This document shows, piece after piece, positions 31,323-43,021 of a DNA stretch of 64,000 nucleotides. A program made the translations under genes and the position numbers. The notes under the pieces are model-generated. The model did no database searches and was not told where the DNA came from. It saw only the letters and a list, made by a program, of their open reading frames with translations. Positions within the stretch are counted from its first letter, which is position 1, and each line of letters starts with the position of its first letter. Origin of the DNA: Phymatolithon calcareum. Its lineage: Eukaryota; Rhodophyta; Florideophyceae; Hapalidiales. The stretch covers positions 1,054,001-1,118,000 of the forward strand of contig OZ345376.1 in NCBI GenBank assembly GCA_977006965.1, read 5' to 3'.

Positions 31323-33319
31323 TAGCGTCGGTTAGTGCCCCCCTTTTTGCAGGGTATGCAATTGCTCGCCCCTGCCCTATTTAAGCGGCGATCCTGATCG
31401 CATCTTCGACGGAGGCATCGCATCACAGAGACATCACCCCTTTTCAAGATAAACCCTAACCCTTATCTTTTCACTCCCAGTGATTACAGAAATTTCTTTC
31501 CTGCAGGAGAATGTCTGAGTTTTAAGACGAAGATCAAGTTTGATTTGGAAATGGATGATCCTCAAACCATGGAAAGTGGAAGTTTTTCGTCGGCGCAACC
31601 TACCGATCGGCAACCAACCGCCGCGCTATTCCAAGGCAAGATTTGGGGGAGTGGATACAAGAATGATACGCGCAGATGCGGGATCAGATATCAATCTGAT
31701 GCCTCCGGACCTTTATGCAACGTTAATGGAAACCGGGACCCGAATTAAAACATAGACGTTCCAAAATGAACGCAAATATGGATTGGCAGCAGCAATCAAT
31801 TCAGAGAAGGAACATATCTATATCTCCTGCAATAAGGAGGTGAAGGATACAACAGAACTCTTCATCCGCAATGCAAAAACGCTCACAATACGAGAATTGG
31901 TGTGGCAGGTTGCAAATCAAGAGGTTAACGAGCCTCTACTTGGACGACCAATACTCGAAGCACTTGGACTGGACACAAAAGACGTCCTTGAAGCAGCATG
32001 TGATCGATATGAAGGTGTTGTGCAAGCTGATGATCTCATCGATGAAAAGCAGTATCGTGAAGGATATATTGCGAGAATCATGTCAGATGGAGTATATCAT
32101 TTCGACAAGGCCGCTTCTGATTACGATGACGGATCTGACAGTGATGAAGACTGGTTAGACTTGGGTATTGATACCAAAGAGGAGATGGACGAAGCTCTGG
32201 CCAAAATGGTGACTAAAGCAGGGGAAGAAGGGCTTTCAAAACCGGGAAAGGAGACGTTAAGCGAGATGCTAGAAACGTATCTAGATGTTTTCCGATTACG
32301 CCTTGGAAATGACCCGCATGCTATGGTCGAGCCGATGAAAGTCGTATGGAAGCCCAGCACCACACCAGTGATATGCAAGCAGAGGCGATACACAGCCGAT
32401 CAACGCGATTTCATGTTCAAGTATATGTCCAAGCTACAAGAGTATGGGTTTATTGCGCCTAAATCAAGCGCCACGTGGGCCGCAGCACCACTGTTGGTAC
32501 CCAAAGCACCACCAGCAAATTATCTAATGACGTTCGATTTAACCCCGGCGAATGCAAGGACTGTACCTGTGTCATGGCCAATGCCGAATATTGATGCAGA
32601 ACTCATGGATGTCGCTGGGAGCAAGTTCTTTGCTACGACGGACTTTTGCAGCGGGTACTGACAACTACCCCTGGACGAAGAAGGTCAGAATGCGCACAGT
32701 TTCCACACGCCATTTGGGATATTCAAGCCATTACAGACATTACAAGGTGCGATGAACAGCGGAGCGAATTATCAATCCCGAGTCGAACCGTGCTTTGTGA
32801 GCCTCCGAGAAGTTTTGAAGGCTTGGCTTGACGATTTTCTGTTTCACGCAAAAACAGAAGCAAGTCTTTTAAATGCATTGACAGAATGTCTCAAGATTTG
32901 TGAAGAGAAACAACTCAAAATCAGCGCGAAGAAGTCTGTGCTATTCACCAAACAAGTACGTTGGTGTGGTCGAATGATTGATGAACATAGGATACAATGT
33001 GATCCCCGGAGACTCAGTGGCCTCAAGGAGCTACATATGCCCAAAATGCAGCAGAGCCATGCCAATACTTACACTGCGTCCAGTGGATGGCTTCAAGTAT
33101 ACCTGATTTTGCACATCGAAGTGAAGCGCTACGAAGCATTCTGGAAACTGCTTACGACAAAGCGGGGTCGCAAAAGAAGAAAACGATTCAAAATTTTTCG
33201 TTGGACAGCCTCGGATGGGGATCAGAGCACGAGCATTCATTCAAGTCGTTGCAAGAAACTCTTCGAAATGCGGTAAAGCTATCGCACCGAGACTATGGCA
33301 AAGCGGTCTGTATATTTAC

Positions 33320-36300
33320 TAGTGATGTACATTCCTCCCAATCACTGCGAGTCGGAGTCGCACGACTCTTTACGTGGCGACTCGCGAGTCAAACGCGACT
33401 CGCGACGACTCATAAAACATGCAGAAAGAGTCGTTTTTCGGGTTTGTCATACATGTAAGCGCGCAAAAAGGGTATTAAAGTGCTGGAAATTTTGAGAATG
33501 TTGCGATTCGAATCTCTCCATGTAGATATGAAATGTACTATGGCTGTTGAGAACATGGTGCAAGCAGCACGATGGCACCTTCAGGCTTGTTGCTGTCATT
33601 GGTGATTAGCAACGCTACAGTTCCACGCGCCGAAATTTGTACCTTTCCCGTCGGGCGTCATCTTGGCCCCCGCTAAATTAGCACAGCACTTGGCAAGCAG
33701 ACCCGCCGAAACCTGAACGCCCCATCCCCCAACGACCGCGCATCTCAACTATCTCCTCCGCTTGCTTCCGCCCCTCGGCCTGCAAAACACAACGCTGCCT
33801 CGGCGCTAAACAAAGCGCGTCAATCGCCAGGTTAGACTTCGTTAAATCCTCAGCCTGGACTACTCTGCACTCAGTCCTGGCCGATGAAAGAGCATGCCCA
33901 TCGCCCGGCACCACTCGCGTGCGCCCTCCAGGAGACACCGCTGCCATGACGGCGCATTGAATTCGGCGTGCCACTCGACAGGTACTGAACGGCGACCTGA
34001 CGAAAGCTGTTCAGACCCTACAAAACAGCACCCTTGCTGATACATCTGACCCTGCAGTCACAGCAGACCTGCTATGCAAGCAACCCGACCCGAGAACCGC
34101 AGCCTGGGGAAGACTTCATGAGATTGAGTCCCTCCCGCCCGCCTTCGAGAAAACGTAAAGCGATCTGCGCCAGGCAATCACTCAGTCCAGTACATCTTCG
34201 TCAGCATGTAGCGACGGACTGTAGCCCGCCGCTTTACTCATTGGACGCCACTGCTCCTGAAAACAACCTCAGTACCTCCCTACTCCCCTTACTACAGCGC
34301 CTGATCGAAGTTAAATCGTTTTATTAAAAGCGTGCTGAGACACGAGACCATAAATTAATTTGGGAAAACCTTGAACTCGAACTCTACTGGGTAGACACAT
34401 TTCTTCGAAAACTACAGTATTGTAGCCGTGAGATAATAAATCAGAATTTACCGCTGTATTTCGGCGTTTCCATCGTTGTTATCTTCCCTTATCTATCCTG
34501 CATCGATTATGGCCTACTTGAAGACAAGGAAGCAGCGTACTTGTTTGTTTTTCGATGCACGAAATAATTCCCGGTGCGTCAACCTCAATGGAATAATTTG
34601 TTTCCGGAAATGTCACCCTTTTCTCGAAATTGCCCATCTAGTAAACAATAATCTCACGTTCGAAATATTACAGAAACCTGCTCTAAAATTCCCGAAGAAT
34701 ATCAGAGCAGCTTTCTGAAAATCTGCTGCTCTGTTTTTGTCGGAAACAAAAAGAAGTCCCTCTGCGATATTACTCTTCCTGTTGAATGGGTACATCTTTG
34801 CTCCTAGAGCAATGTGCCCCATGCACAAATTTACGAAAATGAATAAGTTCAATCTGTAGCTTTATGTTGGAATAGAACCATTCGACCGAAGGTAGTAACC
34901 TACCTTAACAAGGGAAGATGTTGTACTAGGAGAAAGGCGAGTACGCTTGCTGCTCCTAATAATTCCAGCCATACTGAAAACTCTTTCTGATGGTCTTGAA
35001 GTGGCTGTTGGGGAGAATACAATTCTGGCAATTCTAGATAGACGCGGGAATTTTGCTTCGTTCTTCTTCCAGAACTCTAATGGACTGTCACTTGTCGAGG
35101 AACATATCGCAGAGGCTTGATACTCATTGTATTCTTCTTCTAGCGTGCTCTTGGATTCTCGTGTCCCATATTCTGCAGCGTCACGACCGTGCACTATGAG
35201 GCCAGCAATTAGGACCTCGTCCACGTGGTCAGGAACAATTTTTCGCTGCTCACCCTCTGCACCCTTTTCGTCATTAAGGGGAATCAGCTCCGAAGCAATG
35301 ACGTTCACCGCACGTAACGCGTCAAAGTCGCTAAGAGAGTACGGTTGTAAATGTTGCATATGTCGCATCGATTTGAAAAATGGGGTTAGCAGAGTAGAAA
35401 CGTGCGCGCAATTCTCAGACATGGCACATTCCACATTGTGTTTCATTCTCCTGTCGAGCATTGCGACCCTAATGTCGTTGGCGAGGATAAAGGCGGCAGA
35501 ACCTGGAGGAGACGTGGCCTCAATTGCATTCAGCTTAGCAATTACAGATGCCAAAACAACGTCAAGAATGTGCATCGTTGGAGCCTTTTCTTTTCCCAGT
35601 AGTTGAGTTGCACGTTCAGCGTCAGTGAGAGACTCTAAACATTTCGACAGCATGTTGATTTCTCCTGGAGATGGAAATTGGCCTGGTGTTAGATTCCCGA
35701 ATTTAACACGCTTGGAGTAAAGATTATTGACCGCCTCTTCTACTTCGCAATTGAGTTTCAGAAAACGTTGCAGCATCATTGCCGTAGATCCCCATCTCGT
35801 TTCTACGTCCAGTAACAGCCGTATTGGGACCTTTCTACGAAGTTCTTGGGACTCTTTTAAAAATGACCATCCTGTGGGGGACTTTCGAAAGTACTTGCAC
35901 AACTTTCGCACATTTGAGATGGTTCGTTTCACAACAGATTTTTTCAGCGCCTTCTTTACACTCAGCAGTATTGAATGAGCTATACATGGCTGGCGATTAA
36001 AAGTGACCTGTACCTTTTTCGACATTGGGTGCGGAACAAAATTCTGTGCAGGCGAGGAAGACGGAAATAGCAAAGAGTGAGGATCGCTTTGCTCGAGGAT
36101 ATCATATATGTAATCCGTGACGTGGCTGTCAGAAGGCAAAATCGTATCGCCTCGATCCTCGTCATTTGCATTCAGAACTTCTTCGTCACTTTCACCCACA
36201 GAATTATCCCCGTGAGCAATACAGTTATTATCTTCAGTCATATCTTCCATGGGTGGTACGGTTTCTGTTGACGATTGAATGTTCTCGTTTTCCATTTGAA

Positions 36301-37363
36301 ACACAGCTGAGAGCTCCGCAACGATAGCTTCCTGCTCTCCACTTAATGCAATTTGCTTCTTTGCATTGCTAGCGTTGTCAGCGCTGACGTACACAATCTT
36401 TTTCACAATTCCGTAGTCTTTTGCAGTACGAATTAGAAACTCAGAGAGAGCCTGGCCGGTGTGAGGTCCAACGAGGCGACCGCATGCCCGGTAGTTGCGA
36501 TTGATAGTTCCAGCTCTTGTCTATGTACGACACGGTCAGCGAGCAGTACAAAGTTCCCATGGTGTCAGTCCAGACATCTGTAGTCGCTCCCATCGCATGA
36601 ATGTCTTGTAAACAACGCTTTAAAGACGAAGATACAGCTGCGTCTGCATCTCGAACACGACGAAGTAGTGTTACACGTGAAGGCAAAGTATACCTAGGAA
36701 GAAATTCTTCAATGAGCTTTTGGAGTCCATGATCGTTGACAATTGACATGGGTCTTAAATCACCGGTGATCCATTCCGTCAGAGCATCGACAAACTTTCA
36801 CTGCTCTGGGTGTTGCAGGGGTAGCTTCGTCGCCGCAATTTTGGTGAGCATGCTACGGAGCGGCGCAGCTTTTCCCTTAGACCTTTTCGAAATCGCATCT
36901 TGGAAGGACACGCTAGTGTCCACGGCCGGGTGAGTCTTTTTCAGGTGCCGCACAAGATTTGAGTTTCCATTGTTCTTGGCAAACGACTTTTTGCATACTT
37001 TGCACAAAAAACGAGACTTTTTGCCTCTAGCGTTGTTGAACGCCCAGGAATACAAGTGATCACCGCTGGTGCCAGTGTACTCGATCCATTTCTGCGCGAG
37101 CTTCGCATCTCCATCCGGTAGTGATGCCATTCCGAGTACAATAAGATTGCGATCATGCGAGCGAAAATCCGCACCTTCATAATACAATGCAGAGAGCACT
37201 GTTAGCCTTCTCAACTACTTTTGGCACTTAGCAATTTCTACCAATTACCATCGTTTATCATAAAACGACTCGTAACGACTCTTTTGAGGGCGACTCGCGA
37301 GTCTCCGACTCTCGAAGGAGGCGACTCAGAGGCGCAAGAGTCGTGAGTCGTTGTTCATCACTA
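33320..37363 (-). mobile_element. hAT (Ac-like) DNA transposon nested in the Ty3 RNase H region
   Basis: TIRs TAGTGATG / CATCACTA are bounded by exact ATATTTAC duplications (33312-33319 and 37364-37371). Removing the element and one duplicate joins the RNase H frame across the site, so the insertion is proved. Both subterminal regions are packed with CGACTC/GAGTCG words, likely transposase-binding sites. A decayed transposase is on the minus strand. The stretch 33530-34840 between left end and transposase has no recognised gene. Confidence 0.93.
34862..37214 (-). pseudogene. hAT transposase, one nonsense and one frameshift
   Basis: The N-terminal piece (37214-36798) has a BED-type zinc finger (CKVCKKSFAKNNGNSNLVRH). 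An in-frame TGA at 36798-36800 interrupts it, and the same frame continues through 36749-36441 with TTDVWTD. A frameshift near 36480-36500 leads into 36406-34862. That part ends with a hAT C-terminal dimerisation region (SPLEFWKKNE, FPRLSRIARIVFSPTATS, SERVFSMAG). Only two lesions over about 780 codons suggest fairly recent inactivation compared with the host Ty3 element. Confidence 0.9.
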
Positions 37364-38369
37364 ATATTTACAGACGCCTTGGATGCTCATTGGGCTGCCG
37401 TGGTCACGCAATGTGATGAGAGTGAACTGACCAAGGACATAATGCAGCAAAAGAATGAGCCGTTGGCATTTCTTAGTTCATCTTTCAAGAGAGCACAAGA
37501 ACGATGGAGCACATTCGAGAAGGAAGCCTATGCCATTTTGAAGTGTTTCCGGAAGCTCTAGTAATGGTACCGACGATCGGCAGGCACGTGACCAGCAAAG
37601 TTCAAAGATGGGCCGTTTACTTATCGGCGTTCTCGTACACAATTGATCATGTGGAAGGCGAGCGGAATGTTATGCCCGATATTATGTCGCGGTGGTTGTC
37701 CGGGTACAGAGGCAAGAAAGTGATGAGTCGCAGGGTTTTTGAAACATTGATGGAAAACGACATCGTGGAATCACCTTTCAGCGAAGATATTGTGTGGCCA
37801 ACAACACAAATGATCATCGCGGAACAGAAGAAACACGAAAATTCAAGGCCAGAAAAAGCGGCAAAGAAGGAAGGGGATCTGTACTATCTAAGGAAACAAG
37901 TTTGGATCCCAGATGAATCAATCGAACTCCAGCTTAAACTTCTGACTGTAGCACATTGCGGTGCTGGTGGACACAGAGGATTCGACTCAAGAAGCAGCGT
38001 CTTGAAAGAGAAGTTTTGGTGGGGCTCAATTGTCAATGATTGCAAAGAGTTCGTGAAGAAGTGCATTCACTGCATGATCGGTACCAAGATCCCACGCCCA
38101 CTTTCATCGGTATTACACGGAAATGAGCCCAACGAAGTTATACATTTCGATTTTTTGTATATGGGTCCAAGGACTACCGGCCACAAATACCTTTTCGTTA
38201 TCAAGGACGATTTGTCGTCCTATGTATGGCTTTGTCCATCCGTCGCTGCAAATGCGGAAACAGCAGCTGAAGAACTGGCACGGTGGATGCGCACATTCAC
38301 TGTTATGAGCAACTGGGTATCGGACCAAGGATGTCATTTCAAGAACGTTGTGGTTGTCGAGAAAACTCT

Positions 38370-39045
38370 ACCAAACGAGGTAGATACGGTCGGCACCTCA
38401 GGACTTTGAAGTCCCGGTGCCTCGCTCGCAGCACCGGCACGTGGCGGCACAGCGTTGTGCGGGCCGTGTGCGTGAACTGCTTGTTGAGCGGGTGGCGCCT
38501 CCCAGGCGTACTTGGTTACGGGGGGAGACGTAGTGTGAAGTGGGATTGTGTGCTTTGACCTTGATTCCGACTTGCCGAGTTTAATGAGATGGGGAACTAT
38601 TCTAGCTTATATAGTATCCATCTACAGGGGGAAGCTCGATAGTGATTTGGCTTAGAGTATCGTCTATTGCAGACATTTAACTGCACGCTAATCGAGATGT
38701 TTCGGTTCGCAACGTATGCGTGCCGTTAGGTGCTACCAATGTAGCGTAAGCTTTGCAGATAGTCTCGAGAGCTTTGCTCAGTGTTCTGCACAGCGGGCTC
38801 TTGTTTCGGTTAGTTCTTCTGTAGGCTGTTGGCGGTACACAACCGACAATATTGATTGTCTTCTCGTCCTGAAAGTCAATCACATGTGATCGTTGCTTGA
38901 CCGTTGACTGGCTCGATGAGGGTGTGCCAGGCTGAGCACATATAACCGATAGATGAACGGTTCATTCTCGAGGGAGCACTGTCTGCCTGGCTGACGATCG
39001 ATGAGAGATGATAGGTACTTCTCGCAGGATCGAATCTGCGACAGT
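38370..39045. mobile_element. Unclassified insertion of about 0.67 kb in the Ty3 integrase
   Basis: Integrase-like coding stops after HFKNVVVVEK (about 38365) and resumes at LADMHKIRHSF (about 39048). The intervening DNA is non-coding and GC-rich on its left side, and it contains the word GCTACCAATGTAGCG (about 38733). Junctions share GAAAAnCTC-like sequence (38359-38368 and 39037-39048), perhaps a target duplication. Terminal repeats were not recognised. Confidence 0.5.
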
Positions 39046-40022
39046 GGTGAAAAATCTCGCCGATATGCACAAAATTAGACACTCATTCATGGTAGCATAC
39101 TCCCTGTTGGTGAACGGAACCGTGGGAAGAGTAATGCGAACTGTGCTTGCTGCTTGCAACGCTCTTTTGTCCGAATTGAAACTCGCGCCCCAGGATTGGA
39201 CTGCAGTGACAGACATGTTGATGACAATTATCAACGAATGTCCCCTCAAGAGGCTGGGTTCCAACACCGATGGAACATACAGAAGTCCGCTTCCAGTCAT
39301 GACTCGTATCAAGCCAACGCGAACACAACTAGTCATTGACTCTGAGGCACATGATGGGAAGATGAGAAGCATTGAAAAGGCAAGGGCTATGCAATTACTG
39401 GAGAATAACGCACTACAGTCTTCAATCGAGAATATGCACAAAGACGTCGCGGAAAAAGACAGCAAGAATCGGTTGAAGCAAATCAAGTAACACAACAAAA
39501 ACACGAACATGGTGAGTCAACAATTTCAATTAGGTGATTTTGTGGTTTTACGTGTTCCGGACGGCAAGGAGACGAAGAAGCAAAAACTGTAGTTCAAATG
39601 GATCGGTCCTAAGCGAGTGACCACAATTGTCAGCGAATTGGTCTACGATGTGACAAGCATAGTGGATGGGAAAACGGATCGGGTCCATGCCAGCAGAATG
39701 CAATTGTACCGTGCTAATGTTGACGGAAAAAGGCAAGCAATGAGCTGACGAAACAAGCAGAACACTCTGAGACTAAGTACGAGATGACCGAAAAACTCGT
39801 GGATATAGGAGAAGCATGAGATGGAATCTTCGTTCAAGTTCAGTGGTCAGGCTTGCCGGAAAAAATGCGATTGGATGTAGCAGAAGATCGAAGAACGTCA
39901 TGAAGATGTACCCGACGAGCTCGCAGACTTTTTGTCCAACACACGCAAGAAAAAGCTGGCGAAGAAGGCCAAGCAGGCATTGTGAATCAATGATTAATAC
40001 ACTCTTCGAGTGTATGGGGCCC

Positions 40023-40333
40023 TGTAGACATGCAATATTGCAGGGGTGTAATGAACGACATTATCACCATCGACCTAGGAGCTCTATAACGGCTCCTTGT
40101 GATATATCCACCGACACTGACAACACAGTATCGTGAACGACTCGGATTCTCAACGTAATATTAGTCTAGCGTCGGTTAGTGCCCCCCCTTTTTGCAGGGT
40201 GTGCAATTGCTAGCCGCTGCCCTATTTAAGCGGCGATCCTGATCGCACCTTAGACGGAGGCATCGCATCACAGATACATCACCCCTTTCCAAGATAAACC
40301 CTAACCCTTATCTTTTCACTCCCAGTGATTACA
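40023..40333 (+). repeat. 3' LTR of Ty3 element
   Basis: 311 bp, TGTAGACATGCAATATTGCA to CCCAGTGATTACA. It is uninterrupted and therefore supplies the empty site for the transposon in the 5' LTR. It is preceded by TATGGGGCCC in place of a good polypurine tract. Confidence 0.88.
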
Positions 40334-40429
40334 GTCAGGAATTGGGTATTACGATATTGAGTCAAACAAACTGGCATTACTCCTCGCTTTCAGTCATCCA
40401 CTTCTCTTGGTTCCGTCCTCTTCGAGAAG

Positions 40430-41020
40430 ATGGCCCCGAAACCCAAACTAGAGTCTATAGTCAAAACGCTCATGACAAAACAAGCCGATACCGTTAAAGA
40501 CATTTCATCGCGAAAAAGCACCAACATCACGCGACACAACGTGCCTTGTTTTATTTATTCATGCCCGCGTCAGTACCGCTGCAGAAACGACCCGCCTGCT
40601 GTTACTTTTCCGAAAGGCTCTGGATGGCGTAACCGTTATTCCCATCTATTGTCGTGTGTTGCGGGCGAAAATAAGCCGAAACTGATGGAGATGTGTCGCA
40701 TTTGCGTTGAAGAAGAAGGAACTCAAGACGGTCACCGCGATATCTCGTCGTCGTGAACCTGCTCAGACCTACATGGATCTGAAATTTATTCTTGGTTCTT
40801 CTGCCAAAATCGAACGACTGTTTTCACTTGCCGGCGGTATCCTTGCGGATAATAGGCAGCGAATTACTCCTCTGCTCTTCTAGTCTTTGCTATTCTTGAA
40901 AGTTAATCGAAGTTACTGGGATTTTAAAACTGTCGTTACTGCGATGGCCGATGTCAATAGCGCTCGAGCTGCTGAACGTGCTGGGGAGGATGCTGAGGAG
41001 CAAGTTTTATTAGATATGTA
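40430..41020 (+). pseudogene. Internally deleted hAT-like transposase
   Basis: 40430-40756 encodes a 108-residue zinc-finger-like N-terminus homologous to 6534-6845 (shared KGxGWxNxYxHLxxC pattern). Shortly after, in another frame, 40730-41020 encodes a hAT C-terminal dimerisation block (SSAKIERLFSLAGGILADN) with one TAG at about 40881. The catalytic middle is absent. This is the structure of a deletion derivative. Element ends were not located; the Ty3 3' LTR lies 97 bp upstream. Confidence 0.6.
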
Positions 41021-42300
41021 ACCATGTTTTTGTAAAAGGTACTTCAATAGCAAGACATATTGGTTCACGTTCTGTTATTGCCATAGCCATTCCGGATAGG
41101 CGTTGCCTGCCAATACAATAGAAATATAATACTCCCAATCCCTGATTACAGTACGGTACACTTGATAATGGGCAGAGCATTTCATCGCGAGATCTGCAAG
41201 AAGCGTCGGCTGTGCCGACCTGAAATATCGGAAAATGTCTTTTCTCTGCACTTTCAGGAGTTTGAGTGTCGCAAATCGATAAGAGATAACGTGACAATCG
41301 AGAAGACTTGAGAGAGGAAAAAGGATGAATGCTGGTAATCATCTAAGTGAAATTGAGAAGCAACAAGGAAGCCATTGTATCGGCAACGCCAGCGCTTTCC
41401 TATAGTTACAGATACTATATCCAAGAGATTCGCAAGGCGGGCATACGGTTTCTTATGTGCATTTCCTTATTCCCCCGAGTTTATCACTTGCGCGTAAAAT
41501 CCAATCTTAGCAATACCAATTGTAGGTACGGAATTGGAGCACCGCACAAGCTTAAGAGATGCTATTATTTCCTTGTGCTCTTCGCAGAACACTATAAAAG
41601 CCGCAAACGCATCCGTCGATGGAGTTCGGCAAGAAAGTAGGAAAAAAACCATCGAAGTTTGCTTCACAACGATTCCGAGGGATTAGGTCCTTAACCTTAG
41701 ACCTCGACCAGGACATACCGGCTCCAAAGTTGCTCATCACGAGTAACTCTAGCCATGTGTTCAAGATTGAACCGAATCCTAAGTTGCTCATTGCGAGTAC
41801 CCCTAGCCGATTTCAATAATAAGCTTGAAACTGAAATTTCGCGACATTGAGTCAACTACAGTATCAGTGCCAGCTAGGACAGCACCATTTGGAATGTGTA
41901 GAGAGAAAGATTAATTCAGGCACATTGAGCCTTGATTTTATTCCCTACTGATAGAGCCACAAGGTCAAGTTTCATTTTTGGTATCAGAATCTACATACAT
42001 TAGGCTATCGGGTTAGTACACGCCTCACACATCTGGTATTGACATTCCACTCCTAGGCAGAGAAGTGAAATTGTTATAATTCTCTTTCTTACTCGAGAGC
42101 GACAGACGTCTTCGTCGTCTATTGGTTTTCAACCTATAGACGAAAACCTGTTCAGCAACAAGTTTCCGAGACTCAGAAACATTGTAAAAATACAGCAATC
42201 AGTAGCACGCTTGCCTCAAAACAGGGCAAGCAAAAATCTAGTATCTCGGTCCAACATAATGCCCCAGCTTCCGAAGCGCTATAAGTAGAGTATCAGTTTG
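41021..42300. other. No gene recognised
   Basis: Short frames only. Small hairpin at about 42113-42145 (TCGTCTAT-GGTTTTCAACC-ATAGACGA). No family resemblance seen. Confidence 0.4.
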
Positions 42301-42317
42301 CTGGTAAAAACTCTGTC

Positions 42318-42395
42318 GCAGACAAACCCGGGATTTGAACCCTGGTCCTTATGTAGTACTAGACATAAACACCTCGATCGGGCCCCTCCCCGAAT
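42318..42395 (-). other. tRNA-like sequence (possible tRNA-derived SINE or pseudo-tRNA)
   Basis: On the minus strand, CAGGGTTCAAATCCCGG forms a good T-arm with a B-box-like GGTTCAAATCC, preceded by an anticodon-like stem TTATGT/ACATAA. The anticodon loop would be 8 nt, the A-box is poor and no acceptor stem pairs, so a functional tRNA is unlikely. Confidence 0.3.
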
Positions 42396-42639
42396 AAAGC
42401 CTTCTGAGGGTCTGATCTTCCTGGAGAGGCCCACTCTTCTCATGTTTTCGCTGCGAGCCCTCGCGAGGGCTTATGATACAGTGTACACGTGGTTCGAATG
42501 GAGACGAACAGTTGTCGAAAAGATGAATTTCAGATAAACATTTTGAAGGTACATTATGATAGTCACGGATATCATGGGCAATATGCAGAAGGCCCTCTTC
42601 TTGTACGTTTCTTTGGAAGACCTTTCCAAAGTTACTGTA

Positions 42640-43021
42640 TCACCAGGGCAAGGGACAATTTTGGGAAATGATGGCAGACTATGAGCTACAAAAGCTTGCT
42701 TATGAAAAGCAAATCAGCGCACTGAAGGAAGCACTGAGTGAGCACAAGTCGAAGAAGTCACGGAGATCAGAAGAAGTGCAATATATCGAGGAGGACAAGA
42801 GAGAAGAGAGCATGACGTACGAACTAGATGTCTCCGATGGGGCCATTCAGGAAGATAGACAAGCAGAAAGTGGCGCAGAAGGTGTACCGGTCGACCCGGT
42901 TCGCGCAGCTGATGCGTACAACCGGTCCATTGAAGGAGTTGGAGATGTGATCGAAATAGTCAAGCTCGCGCGGTTGCAACCTGTAGGTAGACCATCTGGA
43001 CCATCCTCAAGCATAGCATAG
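42640..43021 (+). pseudogene. Fragment of a GTPase-Sel1 gene
   Basis: DNA and protein closely match the coiled-coil/linker and first Sel1 unit of the 51329-53212 gene: MADYELQKL, SALKEALSEHKSKKS, VSDGAIQEDRQAES, then VPVDPVRAADAYNRSIE. The GTPase domain and nearly all repeats are missing. The fragment starts and ends abruptly in non-coding DNA, so it is a truncated duplicate. Confidence 0.75.

Larger units (their letters stand above)
29188..31488 (+). repeat. 5' LTR of Ty3 element, split by a DNA transposon
   Basis: The two pieces 29188-29370 and 31323-31488 match the 3' LTR at 40023-40333. The left piece carries about 40 bp near 29308-29350 that the 3' LTR lacks. The right piece contains CCCTATTTAAGCGGCGATCC, where the TATTTAA word may be the LTR TATA box. 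Confidence 0.85.
31540..39985 (+). pseudogene. Ty3/gypsy pol polyprotein, multiply broken
   Basis: In order: protease-like ADAGSDINLMP (about 31670); reverse transcriptase (32270-33060) with FFATTDFCSGY then TGA at 32659-32661 where Trp is usual, and AWLDDFLF at the catalytic DD; RNase H begun at 33250-33319 and resumed after the hAT insertion at 37372; HHCC zinc finger (HCGAGGHRG...CIHC, 37950-38080); integrase with HFDFLYMG and VSDQGCHF, then after an insertion NGTVGRV, where the catalytic Glu of NGTVERV is Gly; GPF-type FKWIGPKRV (about 39600); chromodomain-like VQWSGLPEK and the C-terminus to TGA at 39983-39985. Other damage includes frameshifts near 33070 and 37550 and further stops near 39590 and 39878. 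Confidence 0.85.
29188..40333 (+). mobile_element. Ty3/gypsy chromovirus-like LTR retrotransposon, decayed, with three nested insertions
   Basis: LTRs run TGTAGACA...TGATTACA (5' 29188-31488, interrupted; 3' 40023-40333). Between them lie protease-like, reverse transcriptase, RNase H, HHCC-zinc-finger, integrase, GPF/GPY and chromodomain remnants in Ty3 order. Only about 50 bp separates the 5' LTR from the first pol frame, so gag appears deleted, and no clear primer-binding site is seen. Nested insertions are at 29371-31322, 33320-37363 and about 38370-39045. No target duplication was found at the outer ends (CGTAC against GTCAG). Confidence 0.85.

Noticed and set aside
32659-32661. Genetic code with TGA read as Trp
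   Set aside because: Several in-frame stops are TGA, and one is at a usual Trp position, but TAG and TAA stops also break relics. Apparently intact genes end normally, with TGA used as a stop (for example at 26160).
29183-40338. 5-bp target duplication of the Ty3 element
   Set aside because: Flanks CGTAC and GTCAG do not match, so none is claimed.
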